NCBI GenBank assembly: GCA_905221605.1
Contig: CAJNDS010000604.1
Location: forward strand, 42,216-106,215
Direction of reading: 5' to 3'
DNA length: 64,000 nucleotides
From: Symbiodinium natans
Lineage: Eukaryota > Sar > Dinophyceae > Suessiales > Symbiodiniaceae
A model generated the notes under the pieces. The model worked only from the letters and a program-made list of their open reading frames with translations, made no database searches and was not told the DNA's origin. Position 1 is the first letter of the stretch. Each line of letters starts with the position of its first letter. A program made the translations under genes and the position numbers. Below, piece after piece: positions 22,561 to 34,034 of the stretch.

Positions 22561-23500
22561 GGTCACGGCCATAGGTTCGGCCATACGAGGCCGAGTTGTT
22601 GGCATTCGAAATCCTGAAAGCCACGATTCCTCGCAAGAAAAGCCACTGGCTATGGCCGCCATAGTTGCTTCCATTCCTCAAGAGAAAATGGGAGGAAACC
22701 CTGTTAGGAACCCCTAATCCTACCCTAACATATAGGGCATTATGTATTTTGTGGGGCTTAAGGGTTTCTACTTGTTCCCGGTAGGACAGGCGCAGCAGTC
22801 TCGTCTAGTCCCAAAGTCTTGTGATGTACATCGCAGAGTTCGCCCGCGCCGGAGAGCTTTAGGACTGCAGCAAGGAGTCTGTTCGTGAAATGCAAGGCCG
22901 AAGCCCCACAAGACACGGAGCCACAAAACTCCTTAGTGCGTTCCGGAAAACCCTTGTTTCCGGACCCCTGCGAAATTAGGGGTATTTGCCCTATGTGAAA
23001 TTAGGGGTTTCTACTCCAGACGCCCCACTCCTCGAGCGGGAGCAGAAACCCTTATTTCCAACCCCCCTGTCGGGAGCAGAAACCCTTATTTCCAACCCCC
23101 CTCCCGGCAGAGGAGAATGCGCCATTTCCAACCTCCCCCCCCGGCCCCGCCAGCGCCGCGAATCAGAGCTCCCAAGCCTTCAATATGAGTTGCGTATAAA
23201 TGGACGCAGAGCAAAATAATTATAACATTTAAAATTACAGTTCTACCATTAAAACGTCGGAATATAAATAAAGATAAATGCAAAAAGAAAAAGAATAAAT
23301 ACACAAACTAATGAACAAATAAATATTTACATAAGTTGGAGCTGCAGACTCGCTAGATACAACATATAATGCATATATAATGCATATATGATGCATATAA
23401 AATGCATATATAAGCTTTCACAAATAAGGGTTTCTCACAATGGTTTCTCCCGCCAACCCTTGAATTCATCGGTTCCGCCCCTTCACAAGCCCAAACTGCG
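22561..23500. other. Unassigned DNA with repeats
   Basis: Contains CCCTAA-like telomeric fragments (22705-22735), a short direct repeat (AGCAGAAACCCTTATTTCCA) twice at about 23041-23092, and an AT-rich stretch 23215-23410 with ATGCATATA repeats. No gene recognised. Confidence 0.5.
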
Positions 23501-23893
23501 CTTGGGATGTTCGCGTCAGCAGTCTTTTCTCGCTTTTGGGCCCAAAGTTTTAAGTTTTTGAGCACACTGAACCTTGAGCGGGAGCGAACTATTGGGTATG
23601 TGCAGAGCGAACTCTGTCCTTTGGCTCGTTTGGCTCTTGCTCAGTGCCGTGGCCTGAGAGCAGGTGAGATATCTTGTGGCATCTCATTACAAGCTGCGGC
23701 CCCGATCCAAGGAAGTGCCTGCTGTGCCCCAGGAGGCCGAAGGGATGGCTCTGGATCCCTGTTGCCCTGATATTGTCATGCGACTTGTCATGCCTTTGGC
23801 CTCTGCGAGGAAGCGTCTTGCGACAATGCCTTCCTGTTGCAGAGGACAGCGCTGCATGAAAATACTCCGTCATATCCTTCCCCCAAAACTGCC
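23500..23893 (+). repeat. Upstream part of module C (duplicated)
   Basis: Matches about 33555-34034 in order: GGGCCCAAAGTT/TGGCCCAAAGTTG, CACTGAACC-GAGCGGGA, TCTTGCTCAGTGCCG, CCTGAGAGCAGG, GCGAGGAAG-G, TTGCAGAGGAC and CATGAAAATAC. Likely upstream or intronic DNA of the module C gene. Confidence 0.75.
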
Positions 23894-25214
23894 AAAACCG
23901 AGGACACTCCCTCCAGCAGTGCTGCTTCAACAGGCAGGGGCCCCAGAGCTGGCGTATGATGGCGCCGAGGATGTCCACTTTGTTCGAGACTGTCGAAACT
24001 CTCAGGAACTCCCCTCCGTTACCTCCATCACCTTCGCGCCTGGATCGGAGTGGATGATGGGGTGGACGCCGCAGAGGAAGGGTGTGGAGGCGGCCTCGCC
24101 GGTAGCCTCGCCTGAGCAGGCTTCAGCTTCGTCAGGGGCCTCGCCGGAGGAGGTTGCGGAGGCCGCGGCTGCTGTGGCGGCCGCAGAGGCGGGCGACATG
24201 GATGTAGACGAGGCCGACAGCGCAGACGTGGCGGGAGGGGCTGCGCCGGTGGACGAGGCAGAGGCTCCACACCTGGAGGGCGAGAGTGATGAGGAGACGG
24301 CGGAATTGGTGGAGCAACCCAAGGGCGCGCAGCCCGCAGCAACACCGGCCACACCAGCTTCCTCGCCGGCAGCCTCGCCTGAGCAGGCTTCAGCAGCTTC
24401 GTCAGGGGCCTCGCCGGAGGAGGTTGCGGAGGCCGCGGCTGCTGTGGCGGCCGCAGAGGCGGGCGACATGGATGTAGACGAGGCCGACAGCGCAGACGTG
24501 GCGGGAGGGGCTGCGCCGGTGGACGAGGCAGAGGCTCCACACCTGGAGGGCGAGAGTGATGAGGAGACGGCGGAATTGGTGGAGCAACCCAAGGGCGCGC
24601 AGCCCGCAGCAACACCGGCCACACCAGCTTCCTCGCCGGCAGCCTCGCCTGAGCAGGCTTCAGCAGCTTCGTCAGGGGCCTCGCCGGAGGAGGTTGCGGA
24701 GGCCGCGGCTGCTGTGGCGGCCGCAGAGGCGGGCGACATGGATGTAGACGAGGCCGACAGCGCAGACGTGGCGGGAGGGGCTGCGCCGGTGGACGAGGCA
24801 GGGGCTCCACACCTGGAGGGCGAGAGTGATGAGGAGACGGCGGAATTGGTGGAGCAACCCAAGGGCGCGCAGCCCGCAGCAACACCGGCCACACCAGCTT
24901 CCTCGCCGGCAGCCTCGCCGGTAGCCTCGCCTGAGCAGGCTTCAGCAGCTTCGTCAGGGGCCTCGCCGGAGGAGGTTGCGGAGGCCGCGGCTGCTGTGGC
25001 GGCCGCAGAGGCGGGCGACATGGATGTAGACAAGGCCGACAGTGCAGACGTGGAGGGAGGGGCTGCGCCGGTGGACGAGGTAGAGGTTCCACACTTGGAG
25101 GGCGAGAGTGGCGAGTCGGAGACGGAGTTAGTGGATTTCGGGGACAAGAGCCCAGCACGCTCTTCCAAGACGAGCCTTGAAGAGGAACAGCCTCGAAAGG
25201 TTGAACCGAGCTAA
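23894..25214 (+). CDS. Module C: acidic Ala/Glu-rich repeat protein
   Basis: No family recognised. The open frame runs from before 23894 to a stop at 25212-25214. The unique part reads RDCRNSQELPSVTSITFAPG and is shared almost exactly with the paralogue at 35.4 kb, so this part is probably a real exon. It is followed by four copies of a 90-residue unit (270 bp) rich in Ala, Glu and Asp, with the motif EAGDMDVDEADSADVAGG and a second acidic stretch (LEGESDEET). The C-terminal tail (LVDFGDKSPARSS) is charged. Low-complexity acidic proteins are often nuclear or scaffold-like, but that is a guess. The start codon is not known; an upstream exon or trans-spliced leader is likely. Both minus-strand frames are also open across the repeats, an artefact of the GC-rich repeat. 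Confidence 0.55.
24117..25125 (+). repeat. 270-bp coding tandem repeat, four units
   Basis: Three units with an exact 270-base period (starts near 24117, 24387 and 24657) are almost identical at the DNA level; the one difference I saw is an A to G change in unit 3 (GCAGAGGCT to GCAGGGGCT). The fourth unit, after an 18-base partial insertion near 24919, is more diverged and ends early. The paralogue at 35.99-36.18 kb has a single unit. Confidence 0.92.
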
Positions 25215-25860
25215 AGGGAGCACCCCGCAGCTTCCCTCCGTGAACTCCAGTGCCCTGGGTCGGTTGTCAATGGTGACGTGAGCAGCTAGTCCTGAGCACT
25301 GTACAGCAGGCGGCATCATTGCCGTGGTCTCGAACACCTGGTAGCCTGCTGCGCCCTTGGCGCCAATAAGAGAATCCAAGAGCTCGACGTATATGCTTGA
25401 CATGTGAACATACTTGTAGACGCTTGCGCGCGCCGCCTCGGCAGCCGGGCCGGCTCAGAGCATGCAGTATGTGGAGGTCCCACAGGGGCGTCCTCGTGGG
25501 AAGGGTTGGTTGGGGGAAGGAGAAGGCACCAAATTCGCTTGGGGGGAGAATCTTTACGAAGGTTTGAGGGGTCCAATGCATCGGGGGGTGGGGGTTGGGG
25601 GTGGCTCCCTCCCTCGGTTTGCAGCTGCTCCAAGTCTGGTTCACAAAATTCGGCATAAGGGTGAAGGAGACCGGATCCCGGTCTGCTTCTTCCAGACGCT
25701 TCTCGACAGGAAGCCGAGGCGAATTTCCCGTACACATCTCAGACTTGCAACTTGAAGGGCAACGGTAGCAGCGTGAGCAGCTCTACGTCACCAGCAGCAT
25801 GTTGGCGGCTTCCTTATTTGCAAACGCCTCACCAGCTGCACGCGCCGCCTCGGGAGCCTG
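25215..25860 (+). repeat. Module A' plus uninterrupted module M
   Basis: GCGGCATCATTGCCGTGGTC with TCGAACACCTGG (25311-25342) and GTGAGCAGCTCTACGTCACC with AGCAGCATGTTGGCGGCTTCC (25774-25816) match module A at about 19950-19985 and 20124-20165. Between them, 25410-25740 is the continuous copy of module M that is split by TIR element copy B at 14.7-15.7 kb. No convincing frame. Confidence 0.7.
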
Positions 25861-26560
25861 TGGCTGTGGCGAAGGGGTGAGGGCCGGTCAGGGGCAAGGC
25901 CTCATACCGGGAGGGGATTGGAGTGTTTGGGGAGGAGGGGGTCCCAACCTCTCACGGTGCATTAGCGGTGCCACATACCACGCATGGCGAGAAGATGCGA
26001 GAAGGGTCGCTGATTCCCTGAGCCTGGGTGGGGCGTGGAAAAGTCGCGCATCATCCAGTTTGCGGTCTACTGAGGGTGCAAGTATGTCACCTGCTTGGCA
26101 CTGACGGTGGTGCACGCAATGGTGCAGCAGGATTTGGCAGCTTACACTTGGCGGAGGGCGCTGCGAAAGGCCTGCTGCGACATGGTAGCCATGTCATGCT
26201 GAGGAGTTACAGGTGGCGCAGACTCTCCGGCCAATGTCAGCCACGTATGTTTTCCGAAATACAATTCTGAGATGAAGGTGAGGGGATCGGATAGTCTCCA
26301 CATCACAGTTCCACATCGCAGTTTATCTTCGGTCCCTCTTGTAATCGGTGCACCAAGGCGGGTCAGCAAAGCCCGCCTGCAAAGCGATAGGCCGAGAGGG
26401 GGAACCCATAAGCGACAAAACCCCGCAAGTACATGCAAGTACTACATTGATCTTGCATGTTTTCCGGAGGCGGGTTGGAAAAGGGAAGGGGGGGGGGGGG
26501 GGGGTCGTGGGTGCAAAAACAGACCTCGGCCCAGTCTTTGTGGCATTTCCTTGGGTTTGT
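25861..26560. other. Unassigned DNA
   Basis: No recognisable gene. A G-run lies at 26490-26504. Short frames (for example LLRVQVCHLLGTDGGARNG near 26060-26115) have no known domain. Confidence 0.4.
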
Positions 26561-27560
26561 GAGAGGCCCCGAATAGGCCGAGAGAGGGTTCGAGAAGTTG
26601 AAGAGATCACAGAAAGGCGACAGTGCCAGGCTTTCGAAGGAGCCTCGGAGATCGCGGGCTGAGCACACCCGCAGCACACCCGCAGCCCATGCATTGGGTG
26701 ACCCCCTAAGGCTTCCCAAACGCAAATGCCATTGTCTTGATTAGATGGCATGCTCGCCGTGCCAAGCCGCCAAGCTTTTTATCCTTGTCATTCACGCATC
26801 TAAATGTTTTAGTTTCTCAACTATTCACGAATCTACATGCACATGTGTTTTTTGCGACTTTGTTGGTTTACTTCTTTACATCCTTGTGTTACAAGTTAGC
26901 TACATCGGCAGTAGTTTCAACCAATGGACTGGTAAGCTAAACCTTCTACAGAGAGCGAGAGACGCTAGAGAAAGGCCGCCATGGAGCCGGGACACGAGGT
27001 CTTGTTGGGGCCGTCCGTTCCGTCCGTGCCGTCGTCCTTGCGAAGAGCGCCGCGGCTCCCGGCCTCGGCACCTCCGCGGCGGCGCTTCCACACCGCCCAC
27101 GGAGTTCTTCGGCCCACCACCATAGAGTGGGAAGACAGGGACAGCTCAGCTCAGCGTTGTTCGGGTCTCGTTCCAGTTCCGGTTGCTGCTGGTTTACGAA
27201 ACTCAATGCTGTAAATGTTCTGAAGCGTTCTAGAAATCAGTTGGGTACTGAATATGTTTTGTGCCAAGGGGATAGTACCAGACTGGAGATCGTGCTACTT
27301 TCACAAGGCTGACTCAGCAGCCCAAACTTTTCGTCGGAAGAAGAGAGAAGAGAGATGAAGAGCAGAGACGAGAAGACATGAGATATGAAGAGAAGAGAAG
27401 ATACGACAAGGAGGCAACTGGAATAGGCAGAAGCGTTCTGCAACGAAGGGGTGTAGCAGTGTTCAGGCGTTAGGGCCGAGTTTAGGCTACGTCTTGGTCC
27501 TTCTGAGTAGCTCAATACGGGGAGACATACCGTTGCATTCAGTATGATGTTGGACGGACT
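26560..27560 (+). repeat. Module B' (dispersed repeat, second copy)
   Basis: Collinear with 21810-22560 (see module B). An AGAAGAGAAGAGAGATGAAGA-like purine stretch at about 27335-27410 is an insertion relative to the first copy. Confidence 0.68.
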
Positions 27561-29700
27561 GTAGGCGTGGAAACGAGTTCGATTGAGTCTGCATACCCAA
27601 AAACGGCACACTTAAGGCGGCCTCGGAGCAGTGCATGTTACAATGTTTGATGTCGAGAATTAGCCACGAATAGTTTAAACTACAATATGTGCGGATCTGT
27701 GCGGATCTGTGCGGATTGTCCTTAAAGGCTCCCCTGCTGCTCCGCTTTGGCCGCGGGCCCGCACATCCCGCATGGGCCAACTGTAGAGTTGCGAGTACGT
27801 GAGATCTGCCAAGAAATGCATGTCACTGCCTTGCGAAACCTTGTAGCCGTGTAGCCGTGCGAAGTGCGAGCCATGTGTCCGGCCATGCAGCAATATGCGT
27901 CAGCACGAGTGTAGCATGACGTGATCTGCAGGCCCATGTTCTGAAATTTACCCGCTCGATCCTGCTCGCCCTTGAGCCTCTGTGGGTCTGTGGGGCCTTG
28001 TGAGGTGGCGGAGTCTGGGCGGCATCCGTCTTGAAGAGGTGCTTGCCGAGGCCCCAGATGCAGCGACACGCAAGATTCGCCCTTTCAACACACATAGCCG
28101 ACATAGCCCAGTAGGCCCATCATGGCCCACCATACTCGCATGCGCATGCCACGTGGCCTGACCGGAGCAGTCTTCCATTGCAGCAACATGCCTAGCTGAG
28201 CTCTCTGAGCGCTGAGGCGCTGAGTCCTCGTGAGTGACTTGAGCATCGCCACTCTACCTTTGCACGTGTGGCGTATATGGAACGATGGCAAGAGGGGTGA
28301 GAAGTTGTAAGAAGCAACCCCTGTGAGCGCAGTCTTTAGCAGATTTGGCGCGCATAGTCCAAAGCTGCACCGAAGGCAACATCGCTTTGAAGGCGAGTCT
28401 CCGTTTTGGGTCGACCCTGACTGCCTTCATGGTCTAGCAAAATTCCAGAAAACGGAATACGCGACAAAGCAAGGAAGATGGAATGGAACGCATCACCGTT
28501 TTTTGATCTCTTCAGCTGCTTTCGCTGACTTTCGCTGCTTCTTTCGACCCCAATGACCAAATCCCCAGTCCTTTTCGTTTCGCAGCTCCGAGGCTTGGAA
28601 GACGAGCCTCCATCAGCACCATTCGCAAGAGAGAGGCGCGGCGCCCCCCCCCCCCCCCCCATCAGTGTAAATTGCCCTTTTTTGCCCTTGAGGGACTTGA
28701 GGGACTTGAGGCCGTCAGCTCGAAGTTCTCTCGAAGCGCTGGTGATCACGAAAGCTCCTTCGGAGCTTGCGGGAGTTCTTGTTTACCACTTTGTTGTTGG
28801 GACAAACAGCACTCAAGGGCCTTAATCTCCGAGATATCGGAGGTTTAAGGTGCCTGGGGTGGGGGTGGCGCTGCGGGACCCAGAGGGGGGCCCGCCCCGC
28901 ATTCTTGATAAGGAGAGAGGGGGGGGGTCCCCCCCCCTTTTGGTTCCCCCCCCCCGCCCTCCTTACGTCCCCCATTGTTACCCGATGTTTCTGGGCGATT
29001 TTGCTTTCGCTGAAAAGCCCTTTCGACCTGTACCTGAGTACTTTGACGCTCAAGTTGCTTGTTGGCCTGTCTGGAGCGGTGCGGCGGTTTATGCCCATGA
29101 GGTCAAAAAACGTTTTTGCCACTCCTGGTCTAAAATGTATGACCTCAAATGCCCAGCCTGGCCTGGGTATCATTGGGCGTCGCAGGGGCCCAAGCCAGGG
29201 TTCCGGCACACCTTCCCCAAGCACAGGATCGTTTAGGGTGTGAATATACAGACAGTCGCTGAGCTAGGCGACTGTGCTTGGCGACCCCTTCAGGGGTGCG
29301 GAAACATGAGGTGAACAAAATTAGATTATCTTTTTGGCCGTTCGTGCCCGAATTCACGCTTGCGATTAGCAGCAGAAGTTAACTTGCCACAAGCAACAGT
29401 GGGGGACATATTTAATAAGGCAGCAGGGCACAGGACTCAGGAATCAGGGCTCCTGGATGGAATAACTTGAGGTCTGTGTGATTTGTGTGTCTCCTGCATG
29501 AGCTTGCGTTGTTTTATCTCTGAACTGCAGACCCGGTACGAAGAGTGTACTAGACGAGCTTGCTTGTCTGAGGAGTCAAAAGATGTTGTCTATGTATGAA
29601 CTCTTTCGTACACATGAAGACGACACACATGCATCGAACTAACTCTGTCAATATGAGCTTGCATTGCACGCCGCAAGACAGTGAAGAGTATCATGTAGGA
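27561..29700. other. Unassigned DNA
   Basis: Mostly balanced DNA with short repeats (GTGCGGATCT, three times near 27690) and poly-C/poly-G runs at 28645-28660 and 28918-28957. One plus-strand frame at about 28980-29236 (starting MFLGDFAFAEKPFRP, ending FRHTFPKHRIV) has protein-like composition but no recognised domain. I see no other gene. Confidence 0.4.
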
Positions 29701-29807
29701 GCTTGCCTCGTGTGATTTCCAACATTTAGACGAAGAAAAAGCGACACTGTCTGCTGTGCCCTGGCTTTCGTTCGCCCTGCTCTCAAGCTTTTTATTGACT
29801 TTTCAGA

Positions 29808-30575
29808 TGTCAGGAGAAGCGTGAACGGCGGCGCCGCTGGCTCCAGGACCTGCAGGCGGCCGAACCTGAGCCCGACGAGGCGAATGCTGAGGAATTGAGT
29901 TCCAGAAAATCTGCTTATTGGCTCGCTGTCCACATGGTTTTCCGGTTTTCTTCTCCGTCACCCTCTCATCCTCTTCACCGTCTTCACCCCCGTCCCTTCT
30001 CAGTGCTGTGCAGGAAGAGGCGGTGCCCAGCGGCCGGGCCCCGGTCTTCCCGAGCGCGGAGGAGACCGAGAGCGGAGAGGGGGGAGCGGAGAGGAGCAGA
30101 GAGGGAGAGGGAGGCTGTTTAAACGGCAAAGAGAACTCAAAGGGAGAGAAGAGAATTGAAGAGAAGCCGCCGTTCAAGCGAAATGGGGCCAAGGAGCTGA
30201 GTAGAGGTGGCGGGGCTTCCTCCTCCACACAAGCCGGCCGCAGCGGCCGCAGCCTCAGGCGCCCCAAAATTCCCATTCTTCTTGGAGCCATTTGTTGGTG
30301 CGAAGCTATGTTCTGCGCTTCCAAAGGTCAGATCGTCCCCGAGCCATTGGACTGGAGCTCCGACGGCTCTGTTGTTGGAATCTGTTCTGTGCACATCTCG
30401 CGACAGTGCGAGAGCGTGAGAATCTCGGTGCGCACGGGTTTATTTTCACCTTCATCCTCATCTATCCCTGTGCCAGACAATCCGGGTGTCAACGTCTTGG
30501 AGAAGGCCCGTTTGGCTGCAGAGGCGCCGCTACTCAAGAAAGAAACCCCTGGATACCCAACATTAGCATGAACGA
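29808..30575 (+). CDS. Exon-like charged pieces, unknown product
   Basis: Not recognised. Pieces near 29808-29885 (EKRERRRRWLQDLQAAEPEP) and 30008-30080 (VQEEAVPSGRAPVFPSAEET) read as charged, helix-prone protein after pyrimidine-rich AG-ending tracts. A longer frame continues to 30571 and includes APLLKKETPGYPTLA. They resemble the coiled-coil pieces at 10.9-14.5 and 50.9-56.9 kb in composition. No splice chain was established. Confidence 0.25.
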
Positions 30576-30579
30576 ACCC

Positions 30580-31600
30580 CTACCCGCGGCGCGGCCTGCA
30601 CGTTCACAGGTACCACACGGGGATCCACAGGAGGTCCATGGATAGGTCCACAGATGCAACGGGGCCTCAAGCGAGTCCGAAACTAGAACTGAGTTTCGGC
30701 ATATAGTTGCCTGCAGAGGCCAGCTCAAGCAGTGTGCAACTGCACCCTACAGCTTGCCGCCTTGCCTGAGCCCACAGCCACGAGCGCACAGCCACGAGCA
30801 AGTACGAAACTTCGCACCTTCTCGCCATTGCGCCACGTTGGTGTTCGTGCTTGTTGCAGGATTGGGGCATTTGGGATGAAGCCGGCTGGTCGGACCCTGC
30901 CACAAGTTCCGGGTCTTCCGAGGCGCACACTTCGCGGCTTTTGTCGCGAAAGTAAAAGTTTCCCAGTCAGAAGATTCCTGGAGGGTCTCCCGCTGCCGAG
31001 TTTCTTCCGGAAGAGGCAGGGACTGGTACGTCCATTGCACTTCTGTTCTCGGATGTTCTCGCAGCAGCCACGTGGTGTTTCTCAATGGCTTTGATCTATG
31101 GGGGGGCCGGGGAGGGGGGGCATGAGGTGCATGAGGGGGTGCCATAAGTTGGGGTTGACTTTGTCTGACGGAGTTTTTTGTAGTGATGTTGTTCGCTCGA
31201 GGAGGGCCGAGGCCGAGGCACCGGAGGCCATCAAGGACCCCCCCTTCCCGCGCGCTGACCTTTCTTCCCTCGCAGACGTCTTTGTGACATTTTGGACTCT
31301 GGGGATCAGGAGTTCATTGCTTTGCATCAGCTGGGGAAGCTGAAGCTCCCAAGGTGCGCACAAAGGAGTACTACTTAGTACTGTATACATGATTGTACTG
31401 TCGATGCTCCATCGAAGTTTCCCTTATTCGGTTGAAGTTCTCCAGGTTGAAGCGTGGGCTGCACCGCCCGGCGATCTTCGCGGGCTCGGATCCCGCGCAT
31501 GACGGCCGGAAAGGCCGGAAAGGCCATTTTTTTCAGCCAAGTTCAAGGGACAATTCGACAGCCCACCTCTTGTCATGGGATCTGTGTGACCAGGTTCCGT
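30580..31600. other. Unassigned DNA
   Basis: No recognised gene. A tRNA T-arm-like hairpin lies at 31480-31497 without the rest of a tRNA. Short direct repeats of GTCCA near 30630-30650 and a G-run near 31098-31120. Confidence 0.4.
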
Positions 31601-31639
31601 GGACGATGGGAGAGGCCAACATTCAAAGAAGCTTCAATA

Positions 31640-32375
31640 GAGGGTTGTTCTTTTTGGAGGGTTCTTGTGAGATACTTAGGAGGTCGATTGGGGAAAATGT
31701 CGGTCGTGATAAAACGTGCACACCTCTCGAGCGCGTGCAAGCTCGCGCAAGGGCGAACGCAAGCTCTGCGCAAGCTATCTCTTGGCGATGTTTGTTTTGA
31801 CCCTCCACATCTACTGGTACCTGCGAAAACCTCGCGCGCGCGCGAGGTTGGCACAAGGGCGAAGCGCAAGGGATCCTAATTGGCAGCCATGGAACAAGGA
31901 TATAGAACAACCCTCTACTAAGCTTAAGAAGCTTCACCTTAACATGCCATTTGCCTTTTGTGACCCATGTGGACGCAGGCGACACCTTGGGGCGCATGGC
32001 CAGCGCCGTGTTGTTCTTTTTGGCGGGTTCTTGTGAGATACTTAGGAGGTCGATTAGGGAAAATGTCGGTCGTGATACAACGTGCACACCTCTCGAGCGC
32101 GCGCAAGCTCGCGCAAGGGCGAACGCAAGCTCTGCGCAAGCTATCTCTTGGCGATGTTTATTTTGACCATCTACTAGTACCTCGCGCGCGCAAGCCCGCG
32201 CAAGGTTGGCGCAAGGGCGAAGCGCAAGGGATCCTAATTGGCAGCCATGGAACAAGGATATAGAACAACCTTCTAATAAGCTTAAGAAGCTTCACCTTAA
32301 CATGCCATTTGCCTTTTGTGACCCACGCCCGGACGCAGGCGACACCTTGGGGCGCATGGCCATCGCCGTGCACAA
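31640..32375 (+). repeat. Tandem duplication of about 364 bp
   Basis: Two near-identical units (about 31643-32006 and 32007-32375). Each has GTTCTTGTGAGATACTTAGG, AATGTCGGTCGTGATA, GCTCGCGCAAGGGCGAACGC, AATTGGCAGCCATGGAACAA and CACCTTGGGGCGCATGGCCA. Differences are mostly small indels in the CGCGCGCAAG part. The plus frame (EGSCEILRRSIGENVGRD in unit 1) is open over part of each unit but not through the junction. Confidence 0.9.
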
Positions 32376-33034
32376 GGCTGAGCCGCCCACGAAAGGGAAC
32401 GCTTTACGGGGCTCCCCTTGTGTCTGTGCGTCCCCCCGCGATTCTCTCAGTTTCGCCTTGCAGCCATCGCTCTCAGCTCTCCCTCTGGCCAGGGCTTCCT
32501 GCGGCCGGGCGCCCCAAAAAGTAGCGAGGAGAAGCGAGGAGAGGCGAGAGAGGGAGCGCTCGCCCCTGTGGCTCTTCGTTTTTCTGCAGCAAAAATTGAA
32601 CTTAAGTGAGAGCGTTGTTGCCTTCAAAAACATCAGTTGAAAAGCTTGTTTCTTTCTTGTGTTGTCTCGTTAGAACCTTATTGGAAGCGTGAGAGCTGCC
32701 AGAGAAAGAGCTGAGAGAGAGAGAGAGGGAGAGAGGGAGAGGCACAACGAGATGAAATGACTCAGACAGCTGTCAGAGACTCTCTGAGAGAAGCCTCTCC
32801 TTCTTCTTTTCTTTTTTTGCTGCTGCTTGGTGCCGCTCAGCCCCTCAGCTGTTTTAAATGTCTTTACGCCTGAGGCAGCGCGCCCGGTGCCACCCGAGCC
32901 AGACCATCCCCCCGGAGCGCCCGGAGGCAAAAGCGAGAGAATCCGAGAGAGTACTTGAGTGCTGCCTCTAACTCTCTCTCTCGGTCTCTCTCGCTCTCTC
33001 TCGCTCTGAGTTGTGAAAAGGGGGGGGGTTTCAG
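32376..33034. other. Unassigned DNA with GA/CT microsatellites
   Basis: GAGAGAGGGAGAG near 32715-32745 and CTCTCTCTCGGTCTCTCTCG near 32968-33005, ending in a G-run and TTTCAG that forms the acceptor of the GTPase exon. Confidence 0.55.
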
Positions 33035-33306
33035 AGTTTCAAGATTCCTGGCCAAACGAGCTGTCAGCTGCTTCGAAGCGAAAGAGGTGGCCTTCATCGG
33101 CGCATCCAACGTGGGCAAGTCCTCGCTGCTGCCGCTTGGAGAGAGGAAAGGGTATGGTATCTTTAAATGGCGTGTAGTGACTGTGTAGTGATTATATATT
33201 GGTGTCTCCAGCAAACTTGCCAGCTTTTCCGATGGCCGGAAGGGCGGTCCGAGTTGAAAAGCTGAGGAACGCGCTGACTCGGACTCAGAAGCTGGCGCCT
33301 GCCAAG
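33035..33306 (+). CDS. EngB/YihA-type GTPase, two exons (partial)
   Basis: Exon 1 (33035-33130) reads VSRFLAKRAVSCFEAK then EVAFIGASNVGKSSLL: the conserved beta-strand plus P-loop (G1, GASNVGKS) of the EngB/YihA/YsxC family. Exon 2 (33267-33306) completes it as NALTRTQKLAPAK, in the same frame, matching the family pattern N-A-L-T at this position. The intron (33131-33266, 136 bp) starts GC and ends AG, a boundary class common in dinoflagellates; exon 1 is preceded by TTTCAG. In this family the GTPase helps assemble the large ribosomal subunit in bacteria and organelles, so an organelle role is likely here. G2-G5 motifs (TPGxT, DxPG, TKxD) were not found downstream in this window. A GA donor (AAG/GAGAG) after exon 2 is possible. 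The gene may continue through long introns or be a fragment. Confidence 0.72.
33131..33266 (+). other. GC-AG intron of the GTPase gene
   Basis: Begins GCCGCTTGGAG and ends AAAAGCTGAG. Removing it joins CT to G and restores a Leu codon within the P-loop helix, so the boundaries are fixed by protein conservation. Confidence 0.7.
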
Positions 33307-33554
33307 GAGAGGCATTGGAGGCATTGGAGGCATTGCGTGGCATTCGGAGGCTACTGAAAGCCAGGATAGGCTGACCGGGGCCACACCATACTCCATGTGT
33401 CGCCATATGCCGCTAAATGCCTCTGCCTCCGAATGCCTCCAGATTCTCAGATACCTCTCGGGTTGCCCCCGAAGGCCCAAGGCGATACACCCAGGCCACG
33501 TTCAGTTCAGGCTCTGCGATTCCTCCGCTCCCCCGTCAGCGCTGCTCTGCCCTT

Positions 33555-34034
33555 CGTGTTTTTGGCCCAAAGTTGAGCAGACTGAACCTTTTTGAGCGGG
33601 AAACGATCAGGCAACTAAGATCTGTGGAGCGAGATTCCAAGGAGACACAGCAAAGCACCTTCAAGCCATAGCCCCGGTAAGCCGCTTAGGAGTTGACTCA
33701 GTAGACCCCGCGCGATTCATGAAAAAGACAGCCCTTTGGCCCATCTGGCTCTTGCTCAGTGCCGGCCCCTGAGAGCAGGGCCGGACAAGATACGCAGATG
33801 CGTGCGACGCTGCAGTCAGACTCGTGCACTCGACTGCGAACTGTTTTCACGTTCAAAATGCTGCGGCCCGCCGTGATCTGAGGAAGCGACGGCTGCGGAG
33901 GACACGGGAAGCAACTGCATGTTTGCGCCTTTGGCCGCCTTTGGATTCAAGCTTGCGAGGAAGTGTGCGACGATGCCTCCCTATTGCAGAGGACCGCACT
34001 GCGAGCATGAAAATACGCCATCATACTAGCGCAG
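33555..34034 (+). repeat. Upstream part of module C' (duplicated)
   Basis: Homologous in order to 23520-23880. The last shared block is GCATGAAAATACGCCATCATA. Beyond it the two copies part company for about 1.37 kb. Confidence 0.75.

Noticed and set aside
24002-25168. Long minus-strand frames across the 270-bp repeats
   Set aside because: Mirror frames of the GC-rich plus-strand repeat; the non-repeat part is conserved with the paralogue on the plus strand.
31480-31497. GCGGGCTCGGATCCCGC resembling a tRNA T-arm
   Set aside because: No D-arm or anticodon arm in register upstream; an isolated hairpin.
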